From Vicia villosa (Eukaryota; Streptophyta; Magnoliopsida; Fabales; Fabaceae), in contig NC_081185.1 of assembly GCF_029867415.1 (NCBI RefSeq), positions 71,247,156 to 71,311,155 on the forward strand: a stretch of 64,000 nt of DNA, given 5' to 3'. The position numbers and the translations under genes are program-made. Below, piece by piece: positions 10,248-22,233 of this stretch. Under the pieces are notes generated by a model. It saw only the letters and a list, made by a program, of their open reading frames with translations. It had not been told where the DNA came from and ran no database searches. The first letter of the stretch is position 1. The number at the start of each line of letters is the position of its first letter.

Positions 10248-13138
10248 CTAAGTCGCGGTTGTCATAACTTTCCAGTATTCCTTCGACTTCCAAATGAGCT
10301 CGTTGTTGCAGTCGTTATGGTTTCCCATAAGCAAACGCATAGTTACGGCCATCCTTGTGACAATCTCATTCATCTGGAAGTGAAATGTGAAATAGTTAAC
10401 AAAGATTATTTTTGGGGTTAAATGGTGATAATTTATTGTAAACACAATACATCAGAATTGCCATATAATCATACCACACCAAGAGTGTTGCTTGTGAAGT
10501 TGTTCTGCATATTCATCCACTCTACCACCCATAGTGCAGAGCTGTCGCTGCCAATACAACACAACGGGTTCAGTTTGACCAATTGTATATGGAAAGTGAT
10601 TGTCGATTGGAAGAAATTTGATACCTGGTTCCACAGTTTGGGATCCCCCTTGCCTCCACAATATCCCAGTATTCAAAGTCCGTCATCACGTGGAGTGAGA
10701 ATGAACTTTCATACACCGTTTCCACCAGCTTATTTAGCGCAGCTCCCTGATAAATTAAGAAGATATAGCTTATTATAGCTTCTTTTCTCAAACATGTGAT
10801 TATAAAATTCACTTATACTCACGATGTTTCTGATGGTGGACCTTCTTTCTGCGACCACGTCCTCGGTCAGATGCGAGTCCAAATGATAGATCTTGCGATC
10901 ATCTAATGAAATGACCATGAGGTACCAGTGTCCATGCTGGTCTTCTACTGGGACATAAATCTATAACGTATATCAAATTTTTGAACAAATCTGTTAATTG
11001 GCTTATGTAAAAAAGGAGGCAGTGCATACAACATCTAACGATTAGAGACAATTAAATGAAACATTCTACCAATCTCAGGTGATCAAAACGAACAGCCCAG
11101 TCATCTTTGTAAAACATGTGTAATTCCTCATGACCATTATTTTTAACAACATCTTCCTACAACCAACAGATAGTTTAATACATTAGCATGTGATTATCAC
11201 TTATTAGTAAAGACTCATGTAACATAAGCATCATGAATAATTTGGAGTTTATGGTAATTACCGCGAACGACGGAGGCAGGCACTACAAATTTTTGCATAA
11301 GTTTTGGTGTTGTGACCACATCACCTTCAACGCCATCATCAGTATAATCTGTTCCAAGGTTGGAATTCATTTACACCAGTAACCAGTTAGCCAACAAACA
11401 TAATACGTAAAATGATAGGTATGTGTATAGGTTAGAAATGTACCTCACTTGAAACCAACATTCCTGGACACATACACTCAAAATCAGCTCTGGTGTACGC
11501 TGTCCTACCAACCCTGAATATTGTATCACTGAAATACAACAACGGTTGTTAGTCATTGTTAAAGAGATTTCATAATAAGGTAATAAAATTCATGTCCACG
11601 TACGATGAGTCAAAGTCTTCTTGGAAGACATACGCACACACCCTGATTTCCGTTTGATCCAGTTTCATATCAGGGGAGGTCTTAACCGCGCATCTGAAAT
11701 GCTGCTTAATATAGGACTTGTTAAGAATATCATACACAATCGATATAAACATTGTTCTTTCATAAGTACTGCTTAATGAATTTTGATTACCTTCGGGACC
11801 ATTAAACCAGTACTGTTTCTGAATGCATTAGTCCTCCCAATAGCAACAGCTTTTTTAGCTCTACCGCCCGGAGATTGTCGTTTGACACCGAGTTATCTGG
11901 GAGTGGTTGCAGCTTTTCTCTGCAAGTTGCCAATAGCATTACCTGTAGGCCTCGACCCCTCTCCTGGTGATGGTGTGAATGAGAGCTTTCGACCCTTGGG
12001 AGTTGTTGATGTCGTCATCAGCTCCTTGTTTATTGAAATAAATATTAGAACAATTAATTTGAATAACATGGTAAATCAAGTGTTTAAAGTTTAAACAACA
12101 TTAACGTAAAACCATGCAAATATATGAGTGGAAGGCATGTCACCTTTGCATTAAACCTTCGGCTATAATCACTACTGAATGGCTTGTTGGTGTTGTCGGC
12201 AACTTCTTTCCCACCCCTGTTTGAATCGACATCAATGTATGGAAGTTTCCCATAGCTTGTGTTTTGCCGTTTGCAAACAGTATCGGTACGTACGTAGTTG
12301 TTATGGGAGACTGTTCTTTTTTTAGCATTCATTCTTTCCTCGGAGTCGTAGTCAGATATGTTTATTGTACCAAAGTTCTTCAGTTTCTCCATCCCTCTGT
12401 CCATCATCTTTTCTTTGCCCCGATCATTTCCATCATCTTCTGCATCAGGGGAATATCCAGAGCTAGCATGGACAACTTTGTCTTTGAACCTTGGGCTACG
12501 CATTTCCCCACCTACTTTTTTTAGTATCTCTTTTTGATTGAACACAAGTTTGGTCATCATGTCGTTGTGAGAAATCTCCAGAATATCTATCCTGAAACTT
12601 AGTTTCTGCATCATACACAATGGTTGAACCATATCAGTAGTTATATAACACAAAAGTTCAACATAAAACGTTTCAACACAACTCTTATATCTCTTTTTTT
12701 ATAAGCAATGGATTTTATTACTCAGCACCAGTAGTGCATTTCCACATTACAGAGTTGTATGAATATTACAACTCTTATACAGTTATATACTTATATTTTA
12801 AAAGCATGTTGGTTTCAAAAATGTTTACCTCCACGGCATCCAACACATCAGCTAACGTGACTTCTTTGGAGCTTACATCAGGTTTAAATGAGTCGTGATC
12901 TACATCTTGTCCAACCCTTGGAATGGTTGATGAACAAATCCTCTCGCCCATCTTTGAGGAGTTTTTGTCACCATCCCTACATAAACACCACAACCTTTAT
13001 TACTTATGTACATGAACATATAAAAATGTAACACATAAAGACATACTAATAAATATTATTAAGAAGGAAAACTTGCATTCCGTTGTCTTTTGAATGGCCA
13101 GGGATCAACACAAAGTCGTTGCATCTTGTTGGTTCCAT
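10248..13138 (-). pseudogene. Ulp1/C48-peptidase-like gene of the MULE, broken by two nonsense codons
   Basis: Minus-strand exons that all keep phase: 12976-12829, 12605-12144, 12024-11791, 11701-11604, 11528-11444, 11348-11262, 11156-11070, 10960-10823, 10746-10625, 10547-10475 and 10373-10248. The first coding exon, perhaps from ATG at 13138, is uncertain. The N-terminal half is a predicted coiled coil plus basic linker. The C-terminal half resembles the Ulp1 cysteine peptidase (de-SUMOylating) fold: GRTAYTRADFECMCPGMLVS, the His motif QHGHWYLMVISLDD, the Asp in YHLDSHL, and SDSSALWVVEWM where the family has a Cys-Gly-containing motif. By my hand alignment the catalytic Cys is Ser. In-frame stops are TAA at 11895-11893 and TAG at 11285-11283, the latter where relatives have Trp; both fit C-to-T-type change. 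About 560 codons in all. Ulp1-like genes are well known in plant MULEs. Confidence 0.82.
12690..12767 (-). mobile_element. 5'-truncated LINE insertion (78 bp) in an Ulp1-like intron
   Basis: A poly-T run followed by ATAAGCAATGGATTTTATTA (the reverse complement of a LINE tail) is bracketed by a perfect 12-bp duplication, ACAACTCTTATA (12678-12689 and 12768-12779). The tail resembles the 3' end of the large LINE at 35850 (ATAAGCAAGAGATTTTAATA). This is the signature of target-primed reverse transcription that stopped early. Confidence 0.8.
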
Positions 13139-13438
13139 TGATAATGAGTGCTCTCTTGCTTGTTGTTTTTTTTTATAGAACTTGCTTGTTGTTGATGTTG
13201 CTAATATAAAGAAAATAAGGAGAAACGTAGAGTAATGATGTAGAGACTAATCTCGATACCTATTCCATCAAATCACTTAATTACCATTTAATGTGGAATT
13301 GACCCAAGCTATCACAATTGCATAAAGTAAATCAGTTGATATCTTAATATAATATTAAGACCTGTTTGATATGCTACTTGCACATGAGATATTAATATTG
13401 TAATCACATACATACCATAAGGTTGAAACTAATGATAC

Positions 13439-13440
<2 letters not shown>

Positions 13441-13521
<81 letters not shown>
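13441..13521. repeat. (AT)n microsatellite
   Basis: About 80 bp of alternating T and A between the Ulp1-like gene and the viroplasmin-domain gene. An apparent reading frame of alternating Tyr and Ile through it is an artefact. Confidence 0.95.
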
Positions 13522-13524
<3 letters not shown>

Positions 13525-13744
13525 GTGCACACCACTCCATCCATAATCAAATATCCCATACACATATAGGGATCAAATGAAAGGTACTACAAACGACAAA
13601 CGAGTTTCATAAAATGGAACTTATACACATGCAACGCCATGCAACTAAGCTAAAAACACAACAACGATTAAGACCGTAGTCACTACATTGAGACCTGAAT
13701 CAATCTAAAAAATGGAACACCGTCCACATTGTTATTATATACAT

Positions 13745-14593
13745 TCACTTAACATGTTCATTAGCTAAAACTTGGTTACTGAGGAGCCTGTTTTCTGCTT
13801 TCAAAGTAGCAATCTCCATGTTCAGTTCAAAGTTTGCATCCCTCGCATTTTGAAGTTCTTCCGATAGTATTTGGACGTTATAGTAGTTGTAATCACAAAT
13901 CCTTCTACCTGTTGCGCAAAGCAAACGACGCATTAACAGCACCGCAACATCTTCCTTCGCGTCATAGTCGGTCTTCACAAAACGGCCAACTGAAACCATA
14001 GATTTGGAAAACAAAGGACTACACAAACAAGCATGATACCTTAAAAATTGGAAACCATGTTCAACCTTGACTTCGTGTAGATTGTATACCGGTACAAGGA
14101 TTCTCATACGGTTGCAAACTACCTCTACCTGTTTTTGTATGCTATTTTGTAGAACGATATCCTCCGCGTCTGTCTCCTCGGCCAAGTTCGACAAAACCGT
14201 AGCTTATAATACAAATAAAAAAGGTTCATAAAGGTTAATAAAGGCCATACATAGTTACATATCATGGTTATCGTTTAATATTATAAGCAACGTATATATA
14301 CTACATAACATAAGGTTGTATTGTATCAACTTACACGACAGATCTTGAGAAGGCTGAACTTTGTCGTCTGCATACGAACACTCTTCAGATTCGCACGAGT
14401 TGATGTTGTGATGTTGTTCATAGACACGACCTACTTGTTTGCAATATTCCGTGTATGCCCTTTCAGCTTGCTCAAGGCTGTAATATTTGCCATGTGCGTT
14501 GTTACTCCATTTGTTAACTTGAGCAAAACATTCAGGCCACGACAAATATATACCTGGGTTACGACCTTCAAAAACTACGTATACTTTCTCCAT
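13745..14593 (-). CDS. RNase H1 N-terminal (viroplasmin-type) domain protein of the MULE, 2 exons
   Basis: Exon 1 is 14593-14335 and exon 2 is 14202-13745, joined in phase (donor GTAAGT, acceptor TTATAAG) to give 238 residues. I chose the ATG at 14593, which directly precedes the domain. Residues 1-50 (EKVYVVFEGRNPGIYLSW ... YYSLEQAERAYTEY) match the small domain found at the N-terminus of eukaryotic RNase H1 and in caulimovirus viroplasmins, which binds RNA-DNA hybrids or double-stranded RNA. The remainder has no RNase H catalytic domain. It contains a compact Cys-containing region and ends in a Leu/Glu-rich coiled coil (about residues 190-235). The gene is divergent from B3-A and lies head-to-tail behind the Ulp1-like gene. 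I do not know its role; nucleic-acid binding and dimerisation are inferences. Confidence 0.75.
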
Positions 14594-15774
14594 TATCACC
14601 CAGGTCACAGTAGATCCCTTGTCTGTTTTGAGTGGATGAAGTTTACCAGCTTTCAAGTTTAAGTAGATGAAGTTGAGTAAATGAGAGCAATAACTGAGGT
14701 AGGGTGGTAGTAGTTGGCCATGGGTTAATTACTTGAGCGGTTGAGTATGGTAGTAATTGATATGATAGTTTAATATTGAGGAATGACATTATTACACCCA
14801 AATTTGACAATTACACACTATTTTGATACGGTTTGCTTTTTTATTTTATTTAATAGTTATTATAGCATTATTTGAATAACATGAAACTATGAATAATAAT
14901 ATGAATAAAATTAAATAAATAAAGTTTTGTACTCTTTTGTATTAATGAATATGTCACAAAATAAGTATAGTTAGATTGAAAAATATATGTTAGTAATTAA
15001 GTAATACTAATTAATCATAATATAAGCATAAAATAAAATGAAGAGGATCTAAAAATAAAAGCCATTTTAGAGAGTTGACCCCCCTAAAACGGTCCTAAAT
15101 TGGAAGACCCAATTGAGATTAATTTTGATATATATAAAATCAGTGACGGAGTCCGATATTTTGTGAGAGCAATATATTCATGTAGTGTAATAAAAGAGTT
15201 TTTATTTTCTAAGCTTAAATATACATCATACGTATATTAAATATATATCATACATATATTTTATTATGAGATTTAATTTTGAAAAATATTTAATAATTTT
15301 GTAATTTTTATTTGTATAATTTTCTCAATGTTATTATAAACAAAATTATTTATCTATCCATCTCTTTTTATATATAAATATAAATAATAATGATATGAAT
15401 AGTTGTTTGTTTGCCATCTTTGATGATAATGTTGTAATGTTAAAATAAAAATATACAACATAATCTTATTTTTGAAAATTTAATTAAGAATTATTTTAAA
15501 TTTAAGCATAAAACCAACTCGTCTCTAATTTAGTAGGACATATATGATTTTTATAATAAAAAACTTACTATCATTTATAATGAAACCTTAAATAATTATT
15601 CATATACCATGTGAATTCATATTTATAACAAAAATACTTTTTTGATTAGTTAATGCGTTATTCAATTTTAATTAAATATTTCTTATCAATGGTTAAATAA
15701 TTAGTGAGCATTGCTATTTCTTACGATAAACTTCTAAACAAAACGCAAGAATACATGTGGCAAACTATTACTAA

Positions 15775-16148
15775 GAGCATGATTATCGGTAAAATTACAA
15801 GGTTTCTACACAGTTTTTTATGCTACCGTGTCAGGAGTTATTGGATAATTGAATGGAATCAAGGTTCTTTAGTTTAACAAAGTTGTTACAGTAAAGAACG
15901 CTTCTACACTTCCTTTTCAATTATTTTCTTCTTTTTCTTTTAAATTTTTATTAAAAGTGTCCAAATTAATCCAAATGTCAATATATTATATAATTTAGTA
16001 GGACTCATTTTAAAGTTTTTGAAGAAGCATATGGATATTTGAAAAATATAGTTGAGTTGTTTAAAAAATTGGAAAAAGTGAAATAATATAAAAAATTATG
16101 TAGGACCCATTTAAAGAACTCATATGAGTATAATTGGTATGGATGCTC
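15775..16148. mobile_element. PIF/Harbinger (Tourist)-type MITE, 374 bp
   Basis: The left end GAGCATGATTATCGGT and right end, read in reverse complement, GAGCATCCATACCAAT form imperfect terminal repeats. Each end is flanked by TAA (15772-15774 and 16149-16151), the 3-bp target duplication of this superfamily. It is non-coding. A diverged partial relative lies around 25800-26020 in the same MULE (shared segment ATATAGTTGAGTTGTTTAAA and TAGGACCCAT). Confidence 0.75.
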
Positions 16149-16325
16149 TAATAGATGTGGCAGTAAAATATTGATAACAAAACATGGGTTGGATGGTTAT
16201 ATGTCAGTAAGAAATTGATAACAAAACATGGGTGGATGGTTTTTAAAATGGATCATCCAATTACATGAAGACACCTCATTTTCTTCACTTTCTTGCAAGT
16301 TTTTCTTCGTAAGTTTTAGTATTTT

Positions 16326-16327
<2 letters not shown>

Positions 16328-16418
<91 letters not shown>
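16328..16418. repeat. (AT)n microsatellite upstream of B3-A
   Basis: About 90 bp of alternating A and T, roughly 300 bp before the B3-A start codon. Confidence 0.95.
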
Positions 16419-16419
<1 letters not shown>

Positions 16420-16725
16420 CACTCATTTATTTTTTAGAAAACATAGTGGGTGCAAATTAGGGAGAGAGTTTCAGTGCACCTAGCTCCATCCCTGTATAAA
16501 ACTGAAAAAGACACCCGTGAATGAACAATTTTATTCCAATACTACATGTCGACCTCACTGCATTGACTGTTTCACTATATTGAGTGTTGCAGTAGTTATA
16601 TTATTCTTTTGAATGAACAACTCGACTGCACTTGTTTGAAACTGTTCCCTAACCGTGTGTGTATAAATGTCAAGCCAGCTGAGTGTTTCATTTTATATCT
16701 GCGAAGGTTTGCTGAAGAAGGAGAA

Positions 16726-17246
16726 ATGAATCACGGAAGCAGGTAATAAGTTATAAAATAGTTTGGTTGTTTGTTATACAAATGTTTTTGAAATGCATCT
16801 GTTGTAATATGTTACATATTGCAGTTCAAATGAATCATCAGATGATGGTGGAGCTGATGGATACTACTGGGAGGAAACCATTACATCAGGCTACACTGCA
16901 AGCCGAAATGTTCTTGTAAGTATATACATGTTATTCAATATGCTGCTTCCATGTTTCATTAACACTAACTCAGGTGTTGTAATCATATATTCTGCAGCAT
17001 ATTCCAAGGAGAGTCTGTAGGTCCTGTAGCTTTTTCTCTTCAATGATAGAATTGTGTGATTATGATACAGGACTTACACATGATTGCATCATCCAGAGTG
17101 AAACTCTTGACGGTGTAGAGTATCTGTATATAGGGGAGGGGTGGTACCAATTTGCAAGGAAGAAAGTATTCAGGAGAGGTGATCGGGTAGGTTTTACCGT
17201 TTCACTGGTTCCTAATAGGTTGTACGTGAAATTGTTGAATCGTTGA
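16726..17246 (+). CDS. B3-A: small B3-like DNA-binding protein, 3 exons, 118 residues
   Basis: Exons 16726-16742, 16825-16915 and 16998-17246 keep frame (357 bp) and use GTAATA and GTAAGT donors and GCAG acceptors. The short N-terminal part is Ser/Asp-rich (SSSNESSDDGG). Exon 2 ends in WEETITSGYTASRNVL, and exon 3 opens HIPRRVC. The last exon is a compact B3-like fold: strand motif SMIELCDYDTGLTHDC, then EGWYQFARKKVFRRGDRVGFTV and NRLYVKLLN. The G-W-x-x-F-x-(6)-GD-x-(2)-F pattern is the core of plant B3 DNA-binding domains, although the barrel is shorter than in ARF or LAV proteins. It is one of five paralogues in this transposon and the shortest. DNA binding is inferred from fold resemblance; the target is unknown. 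Confidence 0.82.
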
Positions 17247-18699
17247 AGGTGACATGTTTCGCGGTGTAAAATCAAAAAGCTGGAAAACTTAATGTTTATG
17301 GGTCGCCGTATCTAAGTATGTAATAATGTGAACTGTAGTGTTATGTAGCAGTCACAATAGTCGTGTTATATGTAACGCAAATCCGCGTTGTGTCGCGGCG
17401 GCTGCCAGTGCTGGGTGTTGGTTTTGACGTTGTCGTGATCCCAAATGTGTTTTATGTTCTTAAATATTAGTGATGAATGAGCAATATTTTATTTTGTGTA
17501 TTGGAGCATTGATTTTTACTTTGTTGAATAGCATATTGAATTGTTTTTACTTTGTTTTGTTTAAACTATTTTTTATAAAAAGAATTTTAACACATAAATG
17601 TATAACTATAAAAATATAAATACTTTAGCTATTTTAAGTTTAATATTTAAGTTATAAGTTGGATTTAAAATTTTTATTATTATTATTATTTAACTTATAA
17701 TCTGAATCGTAAAAGATAGAGATATTTAACTTATATTTTAATATTTATAAATTTTTACATTTAAGTTATATTTTTAATTTTTTAATTCTTTATAAATTAT
17801 TTGTATAAATTTATTTATATTTATTTTTATATATTCGGACATTATATTATCATTAATATTTTCTTTTATTATTATGATTACCTAAATATTACATCTTTAT
17901 ATATTATTTATATAATTATTATTAATAGTTGTGGATGAATATTATATTATTATTATGATTATTATATTTATTTTTAATATAGGATTAAATTAGTAAAAGC
18001 CAAAATTAGGGTTTCTAATAAACTCCCTATGTTAAGAGTAAATTTTCAAAATTAAAAAAATATTAAGAACTAAAATTTATACTAAAAAAACAAATAAATA
18101 TTAAAGGTTATACAATTATAATAATGACAAAATTAAAATAATAATTATTACATATAATTACTATGTATAACTCCTATAATAATTTGTAATTAAAATTGAT
18201 AAAAGTTAGAATAAAAGTTTGTATGAATTATATTATTTTTACAAATTAAATCAATTTTATATAAAGAATTTTAACTATACTATGCTTTATATTTCCAACC
18301 TTTATGTTACTTTTGTAGAATACTTATTTTACTAAGCCCAAAATTCCAGTTTGCATGTGTTAACCCTTGCCACATGCGTCCACTAAAATGAAAATGGTTA
18401 GAGCTCCATCCCATGCAAAATCAACACTACAAAGTTTAACCACTACATAATAGTAGACATGCAGTAATATTCATACAATCATAAAAGAGCAGCAGCTCTA
18501 AAGTTCAAAATACACCATTAGACCATTACACATATAGTTCACACATGAAGTCTTCAACAACATTTATAATACTCCAACAAAATCTAACTGAAATTGATTA
18601 GACTATTAACCAAACTGAACCAACAACGTCACTTACGACCCACCAAGTATGAACCAAAACAACCACCTGCTGCACGGATACATTATCGACCCAGAATTA
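17247..18699. other. AT-rich spacer between convergent B3-A and B3-B
   Basis: Contains the 3' sides of both genes (a GC-richer tail to about 17420) and then strongly AT-rich DNA. No gene or clear repeat family is recognisable. Confidence 0.5.
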
Positions 18700-20648
18700 T
18701 CATCTCTCCACACAGACTAATATCCTTGTGGCTGGAGGGTATCTGATGCAGAAAGACAAAACATCACCTACTCTTAGATCACGGTCTTTTGCAAAGCGGT
18801 ACCAATCACGGCAAAGATACTTTTCCACCTCATCGTCCCGTCCCCCCATTTCACACTGGTAGGTTTCTCCCGTGTCGGTGTCAAAAAGTTCAATCGTATC
18901 CTGGGGGGCGGACAAACAGGTCCTTATCACATGTCTTGGAATTTGCTGCACATATTCAATTTAATGAAATCATTTACCGTCAAATAACAGAACTAATCAA
19001 TATCATTATAATTTGTCAATATGCAACTTACAAGCACATTATTCCTGATAGTCTTAGTCTTCCCCGACTTCACCACTAGCTCCCAGGTGATCTCTTTACT
19101 TTCAAACTCAGTGTTTTCCTCCCTTTCTTCATCACTATATTCACATTACATGCAACATAGTCAACTTAAAGTTAACACACTTTATAATAAAACAGCCACT
19201 TTGGTTAACATGATGTGATAATAATCGTGAGTCGTGACCTCAAAATACTATCAGTACACCGTAAGAATAGTGACTAATAAAACAGCTTACCATGTCGTAT
19301 CTGCAACAGCACGTTGAATATCATCCTTAGCAGTTTTGCTTGTTTCAACATCATCTTTACTTCCTTCACCACCCGATCCCAGCACTTCCTCCTTACCCGG
19401 TTCCTTGTCTTCAACATCATCTTTACTTTCTTCACCACCCGATCCCAGCACTTCCTCCTTACCCGGTTCCTTGTCTTCAACATCATCTTTACTTCCTTCA
19501 CCACCCGATCCCAGCACTTCCTCCTTACCCGGTTCCTTGTCTTCAACTTCATCTTTACTTCCTTCACCACCCGATCCCAGCACTTCCTCCTTACCCGGTT
19601 CCTTGTCTTCAACTTCATCTTTACTTCCTTCTCCACCCGATCCCAGCACTTCCTCCTTACCCGGTTCCTTGTCTTCAACTTCATCTGTACTTTCCACATA
19701 ACACATTCCCAGCATCTCCAAACAATATTCTTCATATGACAACGTTTTCCTGGTCTCTTTTGTTCGCATAAATCGGTCGGCCTCATAATGCAGATAACCG
19801 TTGTACAACCTTTCCCTGACGTCTTCGTCAAAGTGTAGCTTCTTCAGATTTCGAGATCTGCATAAAATAACACATGTAACAAACATTATTTATACACCAT
19901 GCATATTCCAGTTAATAACAATTGTGTTTATCTCTACCTCTTCCATTAACTAAAATCTTACAGCTTTCTTTATATATCATGATCAAGAAAAAGACAGTAC
20001 TTACTTATCATGACACATGCAGATATCATGAACAATAAATCTGAATCGAAAACACGACCACTACATGTTGTACTCAGCAAAACTTTTGCATAAGTTGCAA
20101 CATAGTCATAATCAGTCAATACTCAATGTATATATTGGAACAACAGAACCACCACATTTATATAATGCTAAATAGTATACCTTGCCGCCTCGGGTGACAT
20201 TGATAAATGAGTAGGAAAAGGGATTTCCTTATCTGCTTCAAGTTCTTCATTACTTCCCGCCTCACCAGATTGCAGCACAATCCCACAAAATTCTTCATAA
20301 GATATGGTTTTTCTGATCTTATTTGTTCTTAGCTCCCGCTCTTCCTCGTGATCAACATAGTTGTCGTACATCTTTCGAAGTTCATGCTCTTCGAAATGTC
20401 GTCCATTGTGGGTTTCAGATCTGCATAAAACATAAACTTTCAAGACACATTAGATATACACCATGCATGCCGGTAGAAATGTGTTAGGCCTCTCTGTAAG
20501 TCTACCATAAATGGGTAACACAACGATTCTTTACGGTTCAGAAGCGGTTTCATGAGGGAACATGGTACAATATGAAATTAACACAAAGGGAGTGTTAAAC
20601 ATGGTACGCTTACCCAGAAAGTCTTTGTCTTTTATCTCCATTAGCCAT
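18700..20648 (-). CDS. B3-B: B3-like protein with internal 22-residue repeats, 5 exons, 396 residues
   Basis: Minus-strand exons 20648-20614, 20420-20181, 19857-19291, 19134-19032 and 18945-18700 total 1,191 bp in frame. The last exon encodes the B3-like fold (QIPRHVIRTC, DTIELFDTDTGETYQCEM, RDWYRFAKDRDLRVGDVLSF, YPPATRILVCVE). The preceding exon ends KSGKTKTIRNNVL, as in its paralogues. Exons 2 and 3 begin with versions of the same unit (compare RKTISYEEFCGIVLQ with RKTLSYEEYCLEMLG), so an exon has been duplicated. Exon 3 then carries about five tandem copies of a 22-residue acidic/Gly repeat (EDKEPGKEEVLGSGGEGSKD). The gene is intact. The acidic repeats could serve as an interaction or activation region, which is speculation. 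Confidence 0.82.
19345..19680. repeat. 66-bp tandem repeat inside B3-B exon 3 (about 5 copies)
   Basis: The unit contains CCACCCGATCCCAGCACTTC on the plus strand and recurs every 66 bp with few differences. The period is a multiple of three, so the gene frame is kept and each copy adds 22 residues. Frames on the opposite strand are also open, but these are shadows. Confidence 0.93.
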
Positions 20649-22233
20649 TTTCAGCCGTGAGACCGCCGGTGATGGAGGCTGTGTTGATGGGGTGTGGTGT
20701 GGGGTTACTGTTGAAGAAGCAGCTCCTCTCACTAGGAAACTAAAGAGACGTTGCTATTCCTCTTTCAATCTTCCGTTTATTTTGGCTACTAAAAGTCTAA
20801 AAGCGTATAAATGAGTTAGTCTCTACACGTGTTGACACTATTTTTTATTGTTTAAAATGTTTTATGGTGGCATATATTTTAAAATCCATTAAAATTTAAA
20901 GTTACAATTTGATTTGGAAATGTGTAATAAAATAAGAGAAATAGGGTGATGCTCCCTGACAGTGTAAAATAATTTTACACTATCAACCAATCACACCCCA
21001 TGCATCTAATTATACCACACTTTTATTTTGAAAAAGTTTTAATGATATGGCAGATTGTTTGTTTTCTATTGGATGACAGTGTAAAACTAATTTACACTGT
21101 CAATGCATATCCATTAAACCCTAAAATCAAAAGAGTGTATTTAAGGAATATTGTGTTTGCTATGTTGTAAACAAGATTAAAAATATTGATAAATTTTTAA
21201 AAGTGAATGTGAAAACATTTATTATTATATAAAAAAATAAATACATTAATAATTATTCAACAAATGTTTAAATGTAAAAGAGATCAAGAATAAAATTATT
21301 TACTACTTTATTTTTATATATAATATAAATATTGAATTTAAAATAAAAGAGATCAAGTCAAAGAATAAAATTGTTTTTAAAAATTAATTTATGAAATGAT
21401 TATTTTATGTTTCATAAAAAATAATAAATAAATAGTAAATATATATCTTTATTATTATTTTTATTAATAATTTTATAAATATAAATAAGGTGTTGATTTA
21501 AATATTTATTAGGCTAATATTATTATCCAAAAATTATAATAAATAATAACAATTAAAATCAAATAAATATAAATATTTAATTGAGTTTCTTTTTTTAATA
21601 AGTAGCATTTCTACACATAACATGTAAAATTGAGGTAAAACGAGGCAATAACAAAAACTAAAAGAAAACACATTTTATTTAAAATTTGAGAATCATTTTG
21701 CATATTTGTTTCAGATTAGAGAGAAAAAATAATCGTTGCCACATATAGAAAAATATATTTAATTTTTTAAAAACAACCTGTTCTTATGGCGGATCTTCTG
21801 TTAATTGACAAATCAAATAAACCAGAGTAGCTTCCTCGTCAATTTGTTTATTTAGAAACCATAGTTTGTTGTTACCGAGCCAAGCTATTTCAGTTAAATA
21901 TTTGTTGAAAACAGTTTATGTCACAATTTTATTTTCACAATTCTAAAATTCAACAAACGCATTGAGAATTATTGATGACAAACAATCATCAAAGATAAAG
22001 AAAGCATTCTTAAAACATTCGGAATTGCGATTCAACCATAGAGTCAATGTCATTGACTACCAAACAAACAAACTGCAGTTGATGTAAACATATATACTTC
22101 AAAACAAGTCTTGTATCAACTAAAAATAACTACCAAAAAACCAACATTGTAATTGTACCATATATAATACAAAAAACTAATAATGTTTGAGATTAAAGCT
22201 CCTTAAAAAACAGGCCACCACAACCAAACAAGA
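20649..22233. other. Spacer between B3-B start and B3-C end
   Basis: Holds the B3-B promoter (20649-20830), a MITE (20945-21115) and AT-rich DNA. No gene is seen. Confidence 0.5.
20945..21115. mobile_element. MITE with ACAGTGTAAAAT subterminal repeats, copy 1
   Basis: About 170 bp with TGACAGTGTAAAATAATTTT near the left end and a matching inverted copy near the right end (ACACTGTCA). Each end is itself palindromic around TAAAATAATTTTA. The copy at 23731-23896 is homologous in inverted orientation, so this is a repeat family. Exact termini and target duplication are unclear. Confidence 0.65.

Larger units (their letters stand above)
14594..16725. other. Non-coding spacer between divergent viroplasmin-domain and B3-A genes
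   Basis: AT-rich DNA that must hold the promoters of both divergent genes (near 14600-14750 and 16430-16725). It contains a PIF/Harbinger-type MITE and a long (AT)n tract. I find no further coding sequence. Confidence 0.55.

Noticed and set aside
13073..13138. First exon of the Ulp1-like gene as MEPTRCNDFVLIPG... with a donor at 13072
   Set aside because: The phase does not join the next exon, whose frame needs one leading base. The start exon is therefore left unresolved, though a donor after the Phe-Val codons at about 13110 would fit.
13355..13540. Frames of alternating Tyr and Ile (also 16228-16419)
   Set aside because: These are translated (AT)n microsatellites.
19314..19771. Plus-strand frames rich in Ser/Pro/Leu opposite B3-B
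   Set aside because: They are shadows of the 66-bp coding repeat; the minus frame is supported by splice sites and by homology with its paralogues.
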